DNA from: Xestospongia bergquistia
Taxonomy: Eukaryota > Porifera > Demospongiae > Haplosclerida > Petrosiidae
DNA: 64,000 nt
Direction: 5' to 3'
NCBI GenBank assembly: GCA_963965975.1
Contig: OZ014412.1
Location: forward strand, 10,025,849-10,089,848
Part shown: one piece after another, positions 34,938 to 61,400 of the stretch
Layout: each line of letters starts with the position of its first letter
How positions within the stretch are numbered: position 1 is the first letter of the stretch
Program-made: the position numbers and the translations under genes
Notes under the pieces: generated by a model
Databases searched by the model: none
What the model was told of the DNA's origin: nothing
The model's input: the letters and a program-made list of their open reading frames with translations, nothing else

Positions 34938-37565
34938 TCAAAGCTTTTGTTTCATTGTGGAAGATAAAGTTGAAGACATTGCCTTATATTTTTCTATGAA
35001 CATCACATAAGACCAGTAAATGAGGAAAGATAGTATGTGACATTATATTTAAAAAATTGACTTACTTGGTACTTGTTTCTCTTTGTCAGTTAGTGGTACA
35101 TATATCACACCCATCAATCTCTCTTTCTTAATAGTACCATCTGATAACTTGTCATACTGTTCTAACCACTGATTACCTCCTACTGGTCCTACTGGTATCA
35201 CTAAACGACCACCAGGTTTGAGCTGCTCAATTAACTAAAAAAGACAAAATCTTAAATCAACTATACATATCCTTATACATGTACATGTACTTCAGAGGGT
35301 GTGGCTATCAAGAATATTCCATGGACTAAACAAATGTTTAGTCCAGAGCTTATTAAAGCCCATATAGGCTTTAATAAGCTAATAAAAACCTTTAGTTTTA
35401 CAGCTGTCCATATATATATATAACTTCAAACTAAGATAGACCTAACATAATGTATGTACCTAAAACCTATTAATTATGATAAAACAAGTTTTTTTACAAA
35501 GGGACAAAATTAACTAATATATTAGAGTACTTACTGCCTGAGGCAAAGTTGGTGCAGCTGCTCCAACATGTATAGCATCATAAGGTGCTGAGTCAGGATA
35601 ACCTAACCGTCCATCACCAACTACATGTAAAAACAATACGACATTAATGACACAATTTATAGAAATGCTTAATATTGCTAGATTTTCCACTTAGTATACT
35701 TCATGTCTTGATTGTCCTAAGATTAATTTTGGACCACATGTTATGTATACAATTATGTCTACTTTATTACCTCATAATTATTATAATCATACATGAGTAT
35801 CAATGAAAATAAGCTCTTCCAATTAATGCACACCACAACCAATAACTTTACTGTGAACACTATGATGATGGATAATTAGTCATACATACTTACACAGAAA
35901 TAGTACATATACATTCTTTTAAAATGCTAATAATTTAAAATGCTAATAGTGATATAGCTGGCATCTTATAATTGTTTTGGACCATTATTTTGGATAACTA
36001 TATATACTATTTTCGCTAAGTTTTGAAAGAGAAGTCTAGAGAAAAAATGGAATTGAGTAGTCCCTGTCATATAATACCATTGGCAGAAATTACATGTCCC
36101 AGATAAGTCACTTGCTCCATTCAATTCACTTGATGTAATCAATTTAGTGTAATGTAGATTTTGAAACAATGTCTTATATAATTGATACAATAATGCAGCA
36201 TATCACACTATAATAAAGTTCACAAATACCTCATTTATAGCAGGAATTGAAATTTTTTTTTTATCATTTTAACATATTGTTATATGTGATTTTTGAGAGG
36301 AACAAATTAATTAAACCATATCCTTTAATTGCTGACATGTACATTGCATAGTAAGTAACCAATGAATATTATTAACCCAATGTTGGGTACGACTGACAAT
36401 GTTCAAAGCTTTTCACTAGCTTGCTCTTCTATATCCTAGTAATATTTATAGCTATTCTGCTGACACTATTGCTTTTTTGTAGCTCTAGTCAGTGTTTTAT
36501 TGTGAAGTCCATATCTTTCACAACGATCATAGGATGATATATTCATTTATAGTCTTGTTATATTTTAGGTTGAGACTAACATGTTCACACAAGATACTTG
36601 TTATTGCATTATATCAATATACTAATGGTTCCTTACCTACTAGTTTAACTCTCTCACTGGTCAATAAGTGTTTGTTGTTCTTCTCAACATTAATAATTGC
36701 TTGGTCATTGAGTTCTTTTATATGTTCAATTCCTATAGCACAACCTGTCTCACCTACCTAAAAATAAAAAAATACCACCTGTAGGTACATTTATCTATTG
36801 TCAGGTGATCTATTACTCTTTTACCATTTATCCATTCATCCATACCTTTTATTAATATATACATTTCATCCATCCAGTCAACATACCATATGTGCCATAC
36901 AAGCTGTAAGATAACCACTACCAGATCCAACATCTAGAGCTCTACTACCCTCTTTTAAATGATCTCTTAATATATCCAGAGCATGAGCGTGCTATAAATA
37001 GAACATGACATAAAGTGACTCATAGTACACAGTACATAGTACATACTAGATAGTATTACATGTTAACTGTTAATTAGCTAACTGTAGTTTACTTTAAATA
37101 TGGTAGCTACATCTAAGAGAGATGAATGTAATTAGTGCACTAATATAATCTTACCATATGAGGTGCACTGATAGTTGCTTGGTATCCTAAGAAAGAAGAA
37201 AGAGATACTTAAGCACACACACACACACAGCGAGAGACAGACAGATGGACAGACAGAGTACTTGTAAAAGTCTAAATCTTAAACCAAGTACACAGTTCAT
37301 TTTAATCAATCTCATCATCTAGTAAACAACATACAAAATCCAATTATAAGTTGTCCCTCACCAATTTGTTGAGGAGAATCATAATAGGGATTGTATGAAC
37401 AGAAGTCCTTTCTGTCAACAGCTTTCATAGCAGCTTCAACTCTGTCAGAAGTAATAATACCGTTTCCTACAAGCAAAGGATTACGGAAGACAGGTATACA
37501 ATTAGCTTACTTTTCAATTTAGAGACCAGATCATCGTTGTTATCGCCATGAGAACGCCAGGCCAT
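34938..37565 (-). CDS. PCMT1: Protein-L-isoaspartate O-methyltransferase (PCMT1-like, copy B)
   Basis: Eight exons in transcript order: 37511-37565, 37362-37466, 37155-37186, 36887-36991, 36637-36757, 35535-35620, 35066-35234, 34938-34993; 242 residues with consistent phase. It starts [10 protein letters not shown], like animal PCMT1 (MAWKSGGA). Seen: [21 protein letters not shown] with the Ser of the active site, the SAM-binding motif [32 protein letters not shown] and [18 protein letters not shown]. The enzyme repairs isoaspartyl sites in aged proteins using S-adenosylmethionine, in the cytosol (family knowledge). Length is close to the usual 227; the C-terminal exon is inferred because copy C has a matching one. 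Upstream it faces a decayed PLEKHG-like 5' end. Confidence 0.93.
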
Positions 37566-38080
37566 CGTGCGAGCAGAGAAAGTAGTGGAGAAAAGTAAAA
37601 ATTGTATTAATGGGGGCAAACGTATCATAGTGGGCGTGGCTATAAATTCTAACAACGGCCAACAAATTTTAAGCGTGGTTCCCGTAGGTTTCTCTAATGT
37701 TTGAGGAGAAAAGAACCAGTTGTTTTTCTTTAAGAAACATGGAAAGAGATAGAAGGAAAGTCTAAGTGATAATTACGACACCTTAGCAATACAAACAGTT
37801 ATTGCTTCGTCACACGTGTTCATTTATTATATATTCAAAGCGAGCCCATCCCCCGCATTGCACTGCAAACGCAACTTTGAATTTAGTTTTCTCACAAAAC
37901 GAGTTGTTTTGTTTTCTCTATCACACTACTGTGTCATTTCTCTACCTGCTAGATTAGCTTTAGCTAATTACTGTTGGTCTTGTGTGTTTGTCTACTAAAT
38001 GGTCCTTTTTTGTGTACAATGATTATCCAGCACTTCAGAAAGAAACTCACTGAACTTAATACAGCAGTTATTATACAGAC

Positions 38081-39530
38081 ATGATGAAGGCTAGCAGTCT
38101 ACCAAGAAATGCATCACTAATAAAATAAGGAAAATGATTAGGACATTTTAAAAAGTACTTTAATATTTCTTATTTGATCACAGAAGTAGTAATTATTACT
38201 TGTTATACATGTAATTCAATTCGCACATTGTAAGAGTAGTTTAACTTATATTATTACAAGAACCCCTTATAAGATATATAGATAACCTTTATTTCTGGAA
38301 ATTGATTCTTATTTGTCAAAGGAAACTTGATAAGAGCATTTTAGTATTACTGATATTGAGCCACTCCTACTAACTAGAATGAGGTCAGATTAGAAACTAA
38401 CAATAGATACATCATGTCTGATGTCAGTACTTCTTTTTATTAGTTGGTAGACATCTAATGACACTGAGATCAAAGGAGACAAGTCATTGTACTCCAGCAA
38501 TTTTCAGTTGTAAAAGTTATTGTAAAGTTATTATTTGTTGTCATGCATAGTATGTATCAATGAGTCAGTGTTTGTCCATTGATGGCAAAGTATATAGTAA
38601 AGAAAATAAAATGTTGTATGTGAAGAGGTCATGTTCTTTACATATTTAACATATTTCCCACACTTAATTGTGCATGTTGGTACTAGAATCCTATCATACA
38701 TAGTGGTACTAGAATCCTATCATACATAGTGGTATTAGAATCCTATCATACATAGTGTTACTAGAATCCTATCATACATAGTAGTATTAGAATCCTATCA
38801 TACATAGTGTTACTAGAATCCTATCATACATAGTGGTACTAGAATCTTATCATACATAGTGGTACTGGTTTCCTATCATAACGATTAGTGGAGCCAGTGT
38901 ACTGAACTAATGATATTTGACATAAGTAGGAGTTGTGTCCTCCCACTTTATACTACATCAGTATAGTATCATTAACTAAATATAGTGTGTGTTATGGTAT
39001 GTTGGGGGTAGGTCTATTGCAGTAGAGAAGGATAATGTGATCAGTCAGTATTGACATAGAATATTACTGTTGGGCTAATTATCTCTGTGTGTATAATATA
39101 TAGTTTATAATATATTTTTCACTTTTGAAATAGCTTACATATAGTAATAGATAGATCTGTAATATGATAGAGTATCTCAAGTTTATTTTGATAGCCTTAC
39201 TATTAAGAGTACCATAATAGTTACTAGTAGTAGTTTCTGATCAATTATTATATCACATTTAGTCCATGGAACTATAAATGGTTATTGTTATGAATATTAA
39301 GTGTCTATATCTCCTTAACTTGACATAGACTGTAGTGACTTTACTGTAAATTTAATAAGTACATGTACATGTCAGCCTCTATTTCCTTATTTTCTGTTTG
39401 TGTCTTTATACCATATATTCATGTATAGTTTTATCTGTGATCTGTTAACACACTCTCTTTTCCTCTCCTTCCCTCTCTTGTCTGTCTCTCTCTCTCTTAG
39501 CCAAAACCACAAATCCAAAAGAATTCTAAG
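38081..39530 (+). pseudogene. Dead 5' fragment of PLEKHG-like gene in duplication unit 1
   Basis: 38081-38119 copies coding exon 1 of the gene at 44543 (MMKASSLPRN...), but the donor GT of the intact copy is AT here. The second-exon copy after the acceptor near 39500 matches only its first 20-30 bases (PKPQIQ...) and then diverges. No DH, PH or later exon follows, so no RhoGEF can be made. Confidence 0.8.
38678..38880. repeat. 26-bp minisatellite, about 8 copies (unit 1)
   Basis: The unit is 'tggtactagaatcctatc' followed by 'atacatag'. Same family as 45861-46190 in unit 2, which has about 12.7 copies. Confidence 0.92.
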
Positions 39531-39949
39531 AACAAGAAACCTTTCTTTTCTTTGTTTAAATTATTTTTGTAAATGTAAGAATTTTGAAAACTTTTGCTTA
39601 GTTGCTAATATGATCAATTAAAAATTATGTTGGTCCCAGGCAAACCTCTCCCACTTTATTAGGGAGGAATTGGATAAGGTGAAAATATTCTATATCCTCA
39701 TGTCATGTTATAATTATAGGAGTGGTATGGATAGTATTATTTGTAGACCTCACCCAAACTTTCCTGAAGTGTAAGTAGTACTATGTATATATTCCATTGA
39801 GTTTAGTTATAGTGTTACACAACGTAGTATGCATACCTAAATATCAGGTGTCACTAAAAATCATTCAAAACATGTGCTGGTGACTGTTGTCCACATATAA
39901 TACCCACTGAGCATTTAGCACCCATCTTGTTGACAAACTTCATACTATA
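39531..39949. other. Junction between duplication units
   Basis: About 300 bases without gene or repeat, after which unit 2 begins near 39836. Confidence 0.55.
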
Positions 39950-40170
39950 CAGGGACCATACAGGATTTGAACTTTGGGAGGGGGGGGGGGGGGGAGGGAA
40001 TTCGGTCAATGTTCCTCTTATGTCCCATGCAGTATTGTACTATATATGCATCATGCTGTATTTCATTGTTCTTTCTTAAGAAACTTATTACTTATTGTAT
40101 TACACAATGTAACATGTAGCATATTTTAAAACAAAAAATAGGCACATTGAACTTTAACTTAAATAATTTT

Positions 40171-40205
<35 letters not shown>

Positions 40206-40252
40206 AAAATTCTTGGGGGGGGCTTCCCCCCCCCCCCCTGTATGAACCCCTG
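39950..40252. mobile_element. MITE with G/C-run ends, present only in unit 2
   Basis: Ends: left cagggaccatacagg and complement of right caggggttcatacagg, each followed by long G runs. The flanks share ctata on both sides. Unit 1 at the matching place (near 34080) lacks the insert, which marks it as an insertion after duplication or a loss in unit 1. CAGGG ends suggest hAT-like ancestry. Interior with a (TA)n run and no gene. Confidence 0.75.
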
Positions 40253-41225
40253 CTATAGCCTTTAGTCCAAAACTTGGTAAGAAGTGATATATTTGCTAAA
40301 ATGGTTTTAATTGGGCATAACAACTTGACAATGTCATCATTTCTGTAATTCGGCAATCTGCTAAACAAAACTCTAGCAGACTTTTCACTATACAGAATTA
40401 ATATAGATGTATTGGTTTTGGGGTTTCTCTTTGTACTAAATATAAAAAACCTATTATATTTCAAGGTACAGAAGCTTTCTTTTATAATAAATATAAAAAC
40501 GTATTATACTTCAAGGGGTTGTTCTATGTGGACTTAGTGTGAAAAGTAGCGATAATGTCGGCAGCTGTAAATAGTATGTTTATTTCTCACCTAAACAAAA
40601 AGTATAAATATAAATTGAACAGTCATTTTAATTTTAATGCATTAATAGAAACATTATTAGTTAGTACATGTAATTGAGTGAAATTCAAAAATTGCTCACT
40701 AGTTGCTATAGTAAAAATATCTAGAGCATTTGTAAGATACTTCAATGAGAAATGCATTTATTGTTTTAAATTCAGTATATTTAAAACAACCAAATAGCAC
40801 TTTAAATGATTGACTCATAATTTGACTTTTGACAAAGAACAAACAATAAACAAGATACCTACAAAAGATGTGTTTTATAAATATTGTACCAATGGGTGTG
40901 GCTTACATTAAAATGCACCAAGCAATATGAAGAGAACAGGCATGATATATGTAGAGTAGAAGACCAAAGAGGATAGTCATGAAAAAAGTGATTATTAGTT
41001 AGTATTGGACATTTGCTTTTAGTTAGTAGTAATTCTGTTAATGAATCTTTAGCTTGTAATGAAGAAATAACTGCTTTGCTACAAAACCACATCTTTTATG
41101 ATCAATATTAAATGTAAGCTTCTTGTTTATGTCCAAAAGTGTATAGGATTGGTATTTTTGATAAATCTATGTAATCAATTTTATTTAACTTCCATTAAAC
41201 TTTTTAATAAAATAGCACTCCTATT
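40253..41225. other. Spacer downstream of PCMT copy C
   Basis: It aligns with 34100-34937 of unit 1. Open frames here are short and unsupported. No RNA gene or element was seen. Confidence 0.55.
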
Positions 41226-43871
41226 TCAAAGTCTAATCAAAAGCTTTTGTTTCTGTGTGAAAAATAAAGTTGAAGACATTGCCTTACATTTCTCTATGAA
41301 CATCACATAAGACCAGTAAATGAGGAAAGATAAGTAACTTACAAAATAAGACTTACTTGGTGGTATTTGGTCATCTTTGTCAGTTAGTGGTAAAAATATC
41401 ACAGCCATTATTCTCTCTTTCTTAATAGTACCATCTTCTAACTTGTCATATTGTTCTAACCACTGATTACCGGTAATTGGTCCTACTGGTATCAGTAAAC
41501 GACCACCAGGTTTTAGTTGCTCAATTAACTAAAAAAGACAAAACATATGTTCACAAAACATAAATCAGCATCATGTACATGTATAATATATCTAATATAT
41601 AAAAAGGTTTTAATATACAATGTACACAATAGTCTAATATACTACATCACATTGTCAGCTATAATAAATGAATATGACAGCTGTTTTTCCAGGACCATCC
41701 CTATACATTAAGTATTACAATACTCAATAATATATGCATTCAATGTATAATATAATAGCCATATTAACATGTAAATGTAGCTAACAATGTATACTACTCA
41801 CTGTGCCTATGAACCACCTAAAGAAGTCTACCAAGCTGCCTATAAGTGAATAATAGTGTCACAATTAAGACTCAATTCTAAAATGGTCACAACACTCAAC
41901 CAGAAATGTTGAGATGCAAAAGAACGCATAAAGAAAGCGTAAGCATAAAGAAGGTTATGTTATTCTGTTACTTACCATACACTTCTTGAGAAGGTGCGAC
42001 TATTAAGATGGTCAAAGATGGGCTAACAAAAACTTCCATCTATATACTCATTTTAGTCATCTTTTAAACTTTTACACTTTGAAAATTCAGACTAAAATAG
42101 ACTTAACATAACATATATACCTGAGACTTAGTAGATATAAAAAACAAGTCTCTTTTTACAAAGGAACATAATTAACTAATATGTTAAAGTACTTACTGCC
42201 TGAGGCAAAGTTGGTGGAGCTGCTCCAACATGTATGGCATCATAAGGTGCTAAGTCAGGATAACCTAACCGTCCATCACCAACTACATGTAAAAACAATA
42301 CGACATTAATGACACAATTTATAGAAATGCTTAATATTGTTAGATTTTCCACTTAGTATACTTCATGTCTTGATTGTCCTAAGATTAATTTTGGACCATG
42401 TATACAATTATGTCCATTTTAATTATTATAGCCATACATGAGTAATCAAAGATATAGTGAAAAATAAGCTCTTCCAATTAATGCACACCACAACCAATAA
42501 CTCTACTGTGAACACTATGATGATGGATAATTAGTCATACATAATTGTGTTATACATTCTTTTAAAATGCTAATAATTTTCCAGCTGGCATCCAATAATC
42601 ATTTAGGATTATTATGATGTAATTTTCGACAGCAATATCCTTTAAACTATAGCAGCTAATGAATATTATTATTATTAATAGGGAGTGGTAAAATAATGGG
42701 TGTGACTGACAATGCTTGAAGGTTCTTGCTAGTTTGTTCTTCTATATTTCTGACTGTCAAAAAAATCATAGGATGATTTTTTCAATTATAGTCTTGTTAT
42801 ATTCTAGGTTGAGACAATTATGTTTATACAAGATACTAGTTGCATTATTACAATATACTAATGGCTCCTTACCTACTAGTTTAACTCTCTCACTAGTCAA
42901 TAAATGTTTGTTGTTCTTCTCAATATTAAGAATTGCTTGGTCATTGAGTTCTTTAATATGTTCAATTCCTATAGCACAACCTGTCTCACCTACCTAAAAA
43001 TAAATAAATAATACCTGTACATAATATAGGTACATTCATCTATTATCAGGTGATCTAATACTCTTTTACCATTTATCCATTCATCCATCCATACCTTTTA
43101 TTAATATATACATTTCATCCATCCAGTCAACATACCATATGTGCTATACAAGCTGTAAGATAACCACTACCAGATCCAACATCTAGAACTCGACTACCCT
43201 CTTTTAAATGATCTCTCAATATATCCAGAGCATGAGCATGCTATAAATAGGACATGACATGAAGTGACTCATAGTACACAGTACATAGTACATACTATTA
43301 TAGATAGTATTACATATTGTGTATTATGAATGATATTAACTGTTAATTATTTTAAGCTAACTATAAATTACTTTAAATATGGTAGCTACATTTAAGAGAG
43401 ATGAATGTAATCAGTGTACTAATATATTCTTACCATATGAGGTGCACTGATGGTTGAATGGTATCCTGAGAGAGAGAGAGAGAGAAACATTAACACACAC
43501 ACACACATAGTGGAGAGGTGGAAGTGAAGAAAGGAGAGAGAGAGGGGTGGGGATACTTTTAAAAGTCTAAATCTTAAACCAAATATACATGCTATATAAT
43601 TTATACACTTTAATTAATTTCATCATCTAATAACAACACACAAAACTCAATATAATTTGTCCCTCACCAATTTGCTGTGGACAATCATAATAGGGATTCT
43701 TCTGACAGAAATCCTTTCTGTCAAAAGCTCTCATAGCAGCTTCAACTCTATCACAAACAATAATATCGTGTTCTACAAACAAAGGGTTATACTAAACAGA
43801 CATAAAATTAGCTTACTCTTCAAATTAGAGATCAGATCATCGTTGCTTTCGCCACGATAACGCCAGACCAT
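41226..43871 (-). CDS. PCMT1: Protein-L-isoaspartate O-methyltransferase (PCMT1-like, copy C)
   Basis: Eight exons in transcript order: 43817-43871, 43668-43772, 43434-43465, 43136-43240, 42873-42993, 42197-42282, 41357-41528, 41226-41293; 247 residues, all phases kept. It begins [10 protein letters not shown]. The SAM-binding [13 protein letters not shown] and the active-site Ser of TISAPHM are kept, but several positions conserved in copy B and in vertebrate PCMT1 have changed: QATIS to HSTIS, DSPQ to DCPQ, GAAAP to GAAPP, GPVGGNQ to [16 protein letters not shown] to AVIFLPLTD. The frame is intact with no broken splice site, so it is probably expressed, perhaps with relaxed or altered function. 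It is divergent (671 bases between start codons) from the PLEKHG-like gene. Confidence 0.92.
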
Positions 43872-44542
43872 CTTGGGAGCAGAAAAGGTAGTAGAGAAAA
43901 GTAAAACTTGTAAAAATGGGCGAAAGGCATCATGAATGGGCGTGGCTATGAATTTGGACAACACCAGCAATGAATATAGTTTTTAAGCGTGGTTCTCTTG
44001 AGTTTTTCTACTGTTTGAAGAGAAATGTACCAGTAGAAGCAGTCGTTTCTTCTTTTAGAAACATGGAAAGAGATAGAAGGAAAAGTCTTGAGTGATAATT
44101 ACGACGCCTAGCAATACAACCGGTTATTGCTGCATCACACGTGTTCATTTATTATATATTCAAAGTGAGCCCATCCCCCGCATTGCACTGCAAACGCAAC
44201 TTTGAATTTAGTTTTCTCACTAAACGAGTTGTTTTGTTTTCCCTATCATACTACTGCGTCTTTTCTCTGCCTGCTAGTTTAACTCTAGCTAACTGCTGAG
44301 ATCTACATCTGTAGAAACAAGATATATAGTGCAGAGAAGCGAGTGTTACTTTGAGTTGTATTGATAGCTAGCTGTTAGCTGAAAGGTTGTTTTTGCTCGA
44401 AGTCTTGTAAACGTTCGAATAGTCTACTCTAAGTTGTTGTCTTGTGTGTTTGTCTACTAAATGGCCCTTCATTGTGTACACTAATTATCCAGCACTTCAG
44501 AAAGAAACTCACTGAACTTAGTACAGCAGTTATTATACAGAC
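43872..44542. promoter_or_regulatory. Divergent promoter region between PCMT copy C and the PLEKHG-like gene
   Basis: 671 bases lie between the two start codons. Stretches near 44140-44290 (gagcccatcccccgcattgc) are almost identical to 37840-37980 in unit 1, better kept than the surrounding introns. No TATA box was seen. Region 44290-44440 is missing from unit 1. The role is inferred from position. Confidence 0.5.
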
Positions 44543-58047
<13,505 letters not shown>

Positions 58048-58417
58048 TGTTCACTTTCTTATTTAATTTGTATTTATTATTATTGTTATACATGGAGTGT
58101 TGTTATTTGTTTGTTTTAATTTGTTGTTATTGTGTGACGATATATTAGTAGTGTTGTATATTGCATCTTTGTGTTCATATGGTATATATATTAAAAATAT
58201 ATCAACTTATCAACATTATTATTATAATACCTGCATTTTAAACTTTAATAAACTTTGCTAGCGAGTTTATACTCCATAATACATAGCTGTGAGTGGGACT
58301 AACTGAGAGGTGGGGTAATTATTACAATTACATTGTAGTTTATAAGACTAACTCAATAATTCATTTTATTAGTGTTTCTTTGCTATGAAAAAGCGACATT
58401 CAGCAATATAAATTGCT
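58048..58417. promoter_or_regulatory. 3' UTR of the PLEKHG-like gene and 5' region of the Ig gene
   Basis: AATAAA at 58247-58252 is a plausible poly(A) signal for the upstream gene. Only 370 bases separate the stop from the next ATG. A nine-codon upstream frame (ATG at 58385, TAA at 58409-58411) precedes the Ig-gene start. Confidence 0.6.
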
Positions 58418-61400
58418 ATGGTAGCGACACAGATTTTCTTTTGTGCTCTATTGATCCCGTGGAGTACTATTGTTGTAGTGTCAGCTGCAGAATTTGGTGA
58501 TCTTCCTCCAAGACCAAGCAAAGGTAAGTGCTAAGTTATCAGATAACGGAGTACTATAGCTAGATCTATAGAAGAGAAACATAATTGATTGTGTATAATT
58601 GATACTGGCTAAACTTGTTGGTTAAGTACATAGTTCATAGAACTATGTTCTGATGGCTAATGTATTCATTGTATAGGTGTGCGTCTTTATCTTGGCGAGA
58701 ATGACACTGTACTACCAGATTATTCCATGATATCAGCTAGCCAGTTTCATGATGCTAATTTAGAAGGCTCTAGTACAAATGATGGATTGTGGTGTCAAAG
58801 TGCTAACAATGGATCGACAATAGGAGTGTGGTATCTTCCCAATGGTACACAAGTACCCACTGAAGATATTGATGGTGGTAATGATTTTCCACTTCAAGCA
58901 TATCATGCTACTGGTCAAGTTGGTTTGCTGAGAGACTTAACTATACAAAACTACCAGGGTTTATATCACTGTATTATTGCAGATGAGAATGGAATCAATC
59001 AAACATTAGTGGTGGCAGCGTATAGAGTCACTGAGTTTAACAGTGCAGGTATGTATCTTATTGTAGATATTGATATGATCTCTTGTTGTAGTTGACCCTA
59101 TTATTGATGGAAATATTCAGTTTGAAGTGCACTCATCAAGAGATGTTGATCCTCCTCATTTTTCACTGAGTTTTAATGTAACTGAACGTCCACCTACCAA
59201 TATATCATGCACATTAAACTCAATAGAACTTGCAATCACTATGAGTAATATAACACGTTTAACTCTAGCAGCAGAGGATCCAAATATTGCAGTACAAGTA
59301 TCAATCAATCTAAGGCTAAGATTAGGTGGAGTGTATCAATGTATTGTTTCCAATGTTGGAGTGCATAATGATATAAATGTGAACCCTGGTATTACAAATA
59401 ACATCAATTTAACTGGTAAGAATTAAATCAGCAAATAAAGTTGTGTGGACATATTTTTGTCACATAAGGTATCTATAAAGTTAGGAAACCAACTATCCAA
59501 TCTATTAATGGTTCCTCTAATTTCACAGTTACAGGTGCTCCAACTAATCTTAGTTCTACTCGACTCAATCTGACTTCAGTTCTACTGACTTGGTCTGCTC
59601 CAGATAGTACTGACCCACCAGTGCAAGGCTATGAAATATTCTATGATAATGGTGTAAGACTTAGTCAGGTAGTTGGCTATAACACACATGAGATTATTCT
59701 TACCTCTCTTCAACCTGACGTGAATTACACTGTCTTTGTTGTCGCGTTTGGTGGAAACCTACCTAGCGCTCACAGTAATGTTATAACCATATCTGCCAGT
59801 TAGTATAATAATACATAAAATATCAGTACATACTACTCTGGTATTTTCTTTTGTAGATGTTACATTGAGTTTAAGATCTAATGGTGGTGATCTAATCATT
59901 GTTGGAACACCAAATTTGATCATTACTTGTGAAGTATCAGTAGATATTCCTGGCATAAACTTTACATTAAGATGGAATGATCCAGACTTTAACATCATCA
60001 TGGATGCCTCCATTTACAGTTATACTGTTAACAGTATATCTACTCAGATAAGTAATTTCACAATTTCTCAAGTGACATTGTCTCGTGCTGGGGAATATGT
60101 GTGTACAGCAATGTTTCAAGAATTTGCCAATATAAACAAGTCCTATATTCTAAGAATGCAAAGTAAGTGCTGAGTTCTGTACTGTTAAACTTTGCTATAC
60201 ATACATACCTACCTTAAATGGTTACTACACTATATTGCTATGATAGTTTTACTATGTAACATACTTATCATTTCCTTATACACGTAGTTCCTGACCCAGA
60301 TGTTAGAATAACTATAACTCCAGGATATGACTTGGGTGTGATTTATGAAACAAGTTATGTTCTATTTGAATGTCTTATTTCCAGCATTTTGTCACAAATT
60401 GAAACTGAAACTACTTTAAATGTAACATGGACAGGATCATATGGTGTAATACAATCCAATGATACTTACCACATCAATACAATAATGTTAAATGATACAA
60501 ATTATCTTAGTATTTTGAACATAACATCTGTCAATGTGGCAGTTCACAATAACACACTATACACATGCTCTGTTGTTCTCATGGCTAATGTATCCTTCAC
60601 AAGATCTTCATTTATAACGTCAGGCAAAGCAAATGCTATTTCGGATAGCTTGATAGTACAAAGTGAGCGCTTGAAACTAATAATATAACTTTGAATATGT
60701 ATTATTTATTCTCTATCCTTTAGAGTTGCCAACACTCACTGTTGCTATTGCTACTGATGGTGTTCCTCTAATAGGTAAACTGTTTTCAATAACATGTACA
60801 GCATCAATAGATGATCAACTAAAACATGAATTAAATATACAGTGGCTTTACAATGGTTCCAGTATCCTACAAGAGAATACAACTCTAACAAATAGCTCTG
60901 TGACTGTTGTCTTTAATCCTGCACATATCAGTCACATCGGAGTATACACATGTTCTGCAGTCCTAACTATACCTGGTATATCTGACACAGTTAGTGATTC
61001 ATTGAACTACAGTGTAGTCTTATTTGGTAAGTTTACTATGAAATGTATTTAAGACAAATCTGTTTTTATGACCTCAATATGTGGGAGTTAATTGTACACA
61101 TGTGGGAGATTACCCTTCACATGTACCATATTTCCTTTAATGTATCACAGTATCATAATAATATCATCATTAATAATAATGACAATCTATGCCTACATAG
61201 GTAGTCCAGTTATAACAATAATAACAGATGGATCAAATTTTGCTGACAATAGCTATTCTATTACTTGCATTGCTCGAGTACCGACTGGACAACCTACAGT
61301 ATCATGGACATATGCAAACGGATCAATGGTCCAGAATGAATCATCAGTTACGCTGAAACTAAAACAAGGAATTGATAATACAATGTTGACTTTACAGTTT

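Larger units (their letters stand above)
33960..39530. repeat. Segmental duplication unit 1
   Basis: It aligns in order with 39836-46925: PCMT-like gene, divergent promoter, first two coding exons of the PLEKHG-like gene and the minisatellite between them. It lacks about 700 bases present in unit 2 at 44826-45508 and about 150 bases at 44290-44440. The right end stops inside the second PLEKHG-like exon. Confidence 0.85.

Noticed and set aside
39400-39621. 73-codon frame in unit 1 taken as a gene
   Set aside because: It overlaps the truncated copy of PLEKHG-like exon 2 and has no intact relative.
41226-41408. 60-codon frame continuing from PCMT copy C exon 7 through the next intron
   Set aside because: A GTAAGT donor and a matching last exon conserved in copy B support splicing; the read-through frame is incidental.
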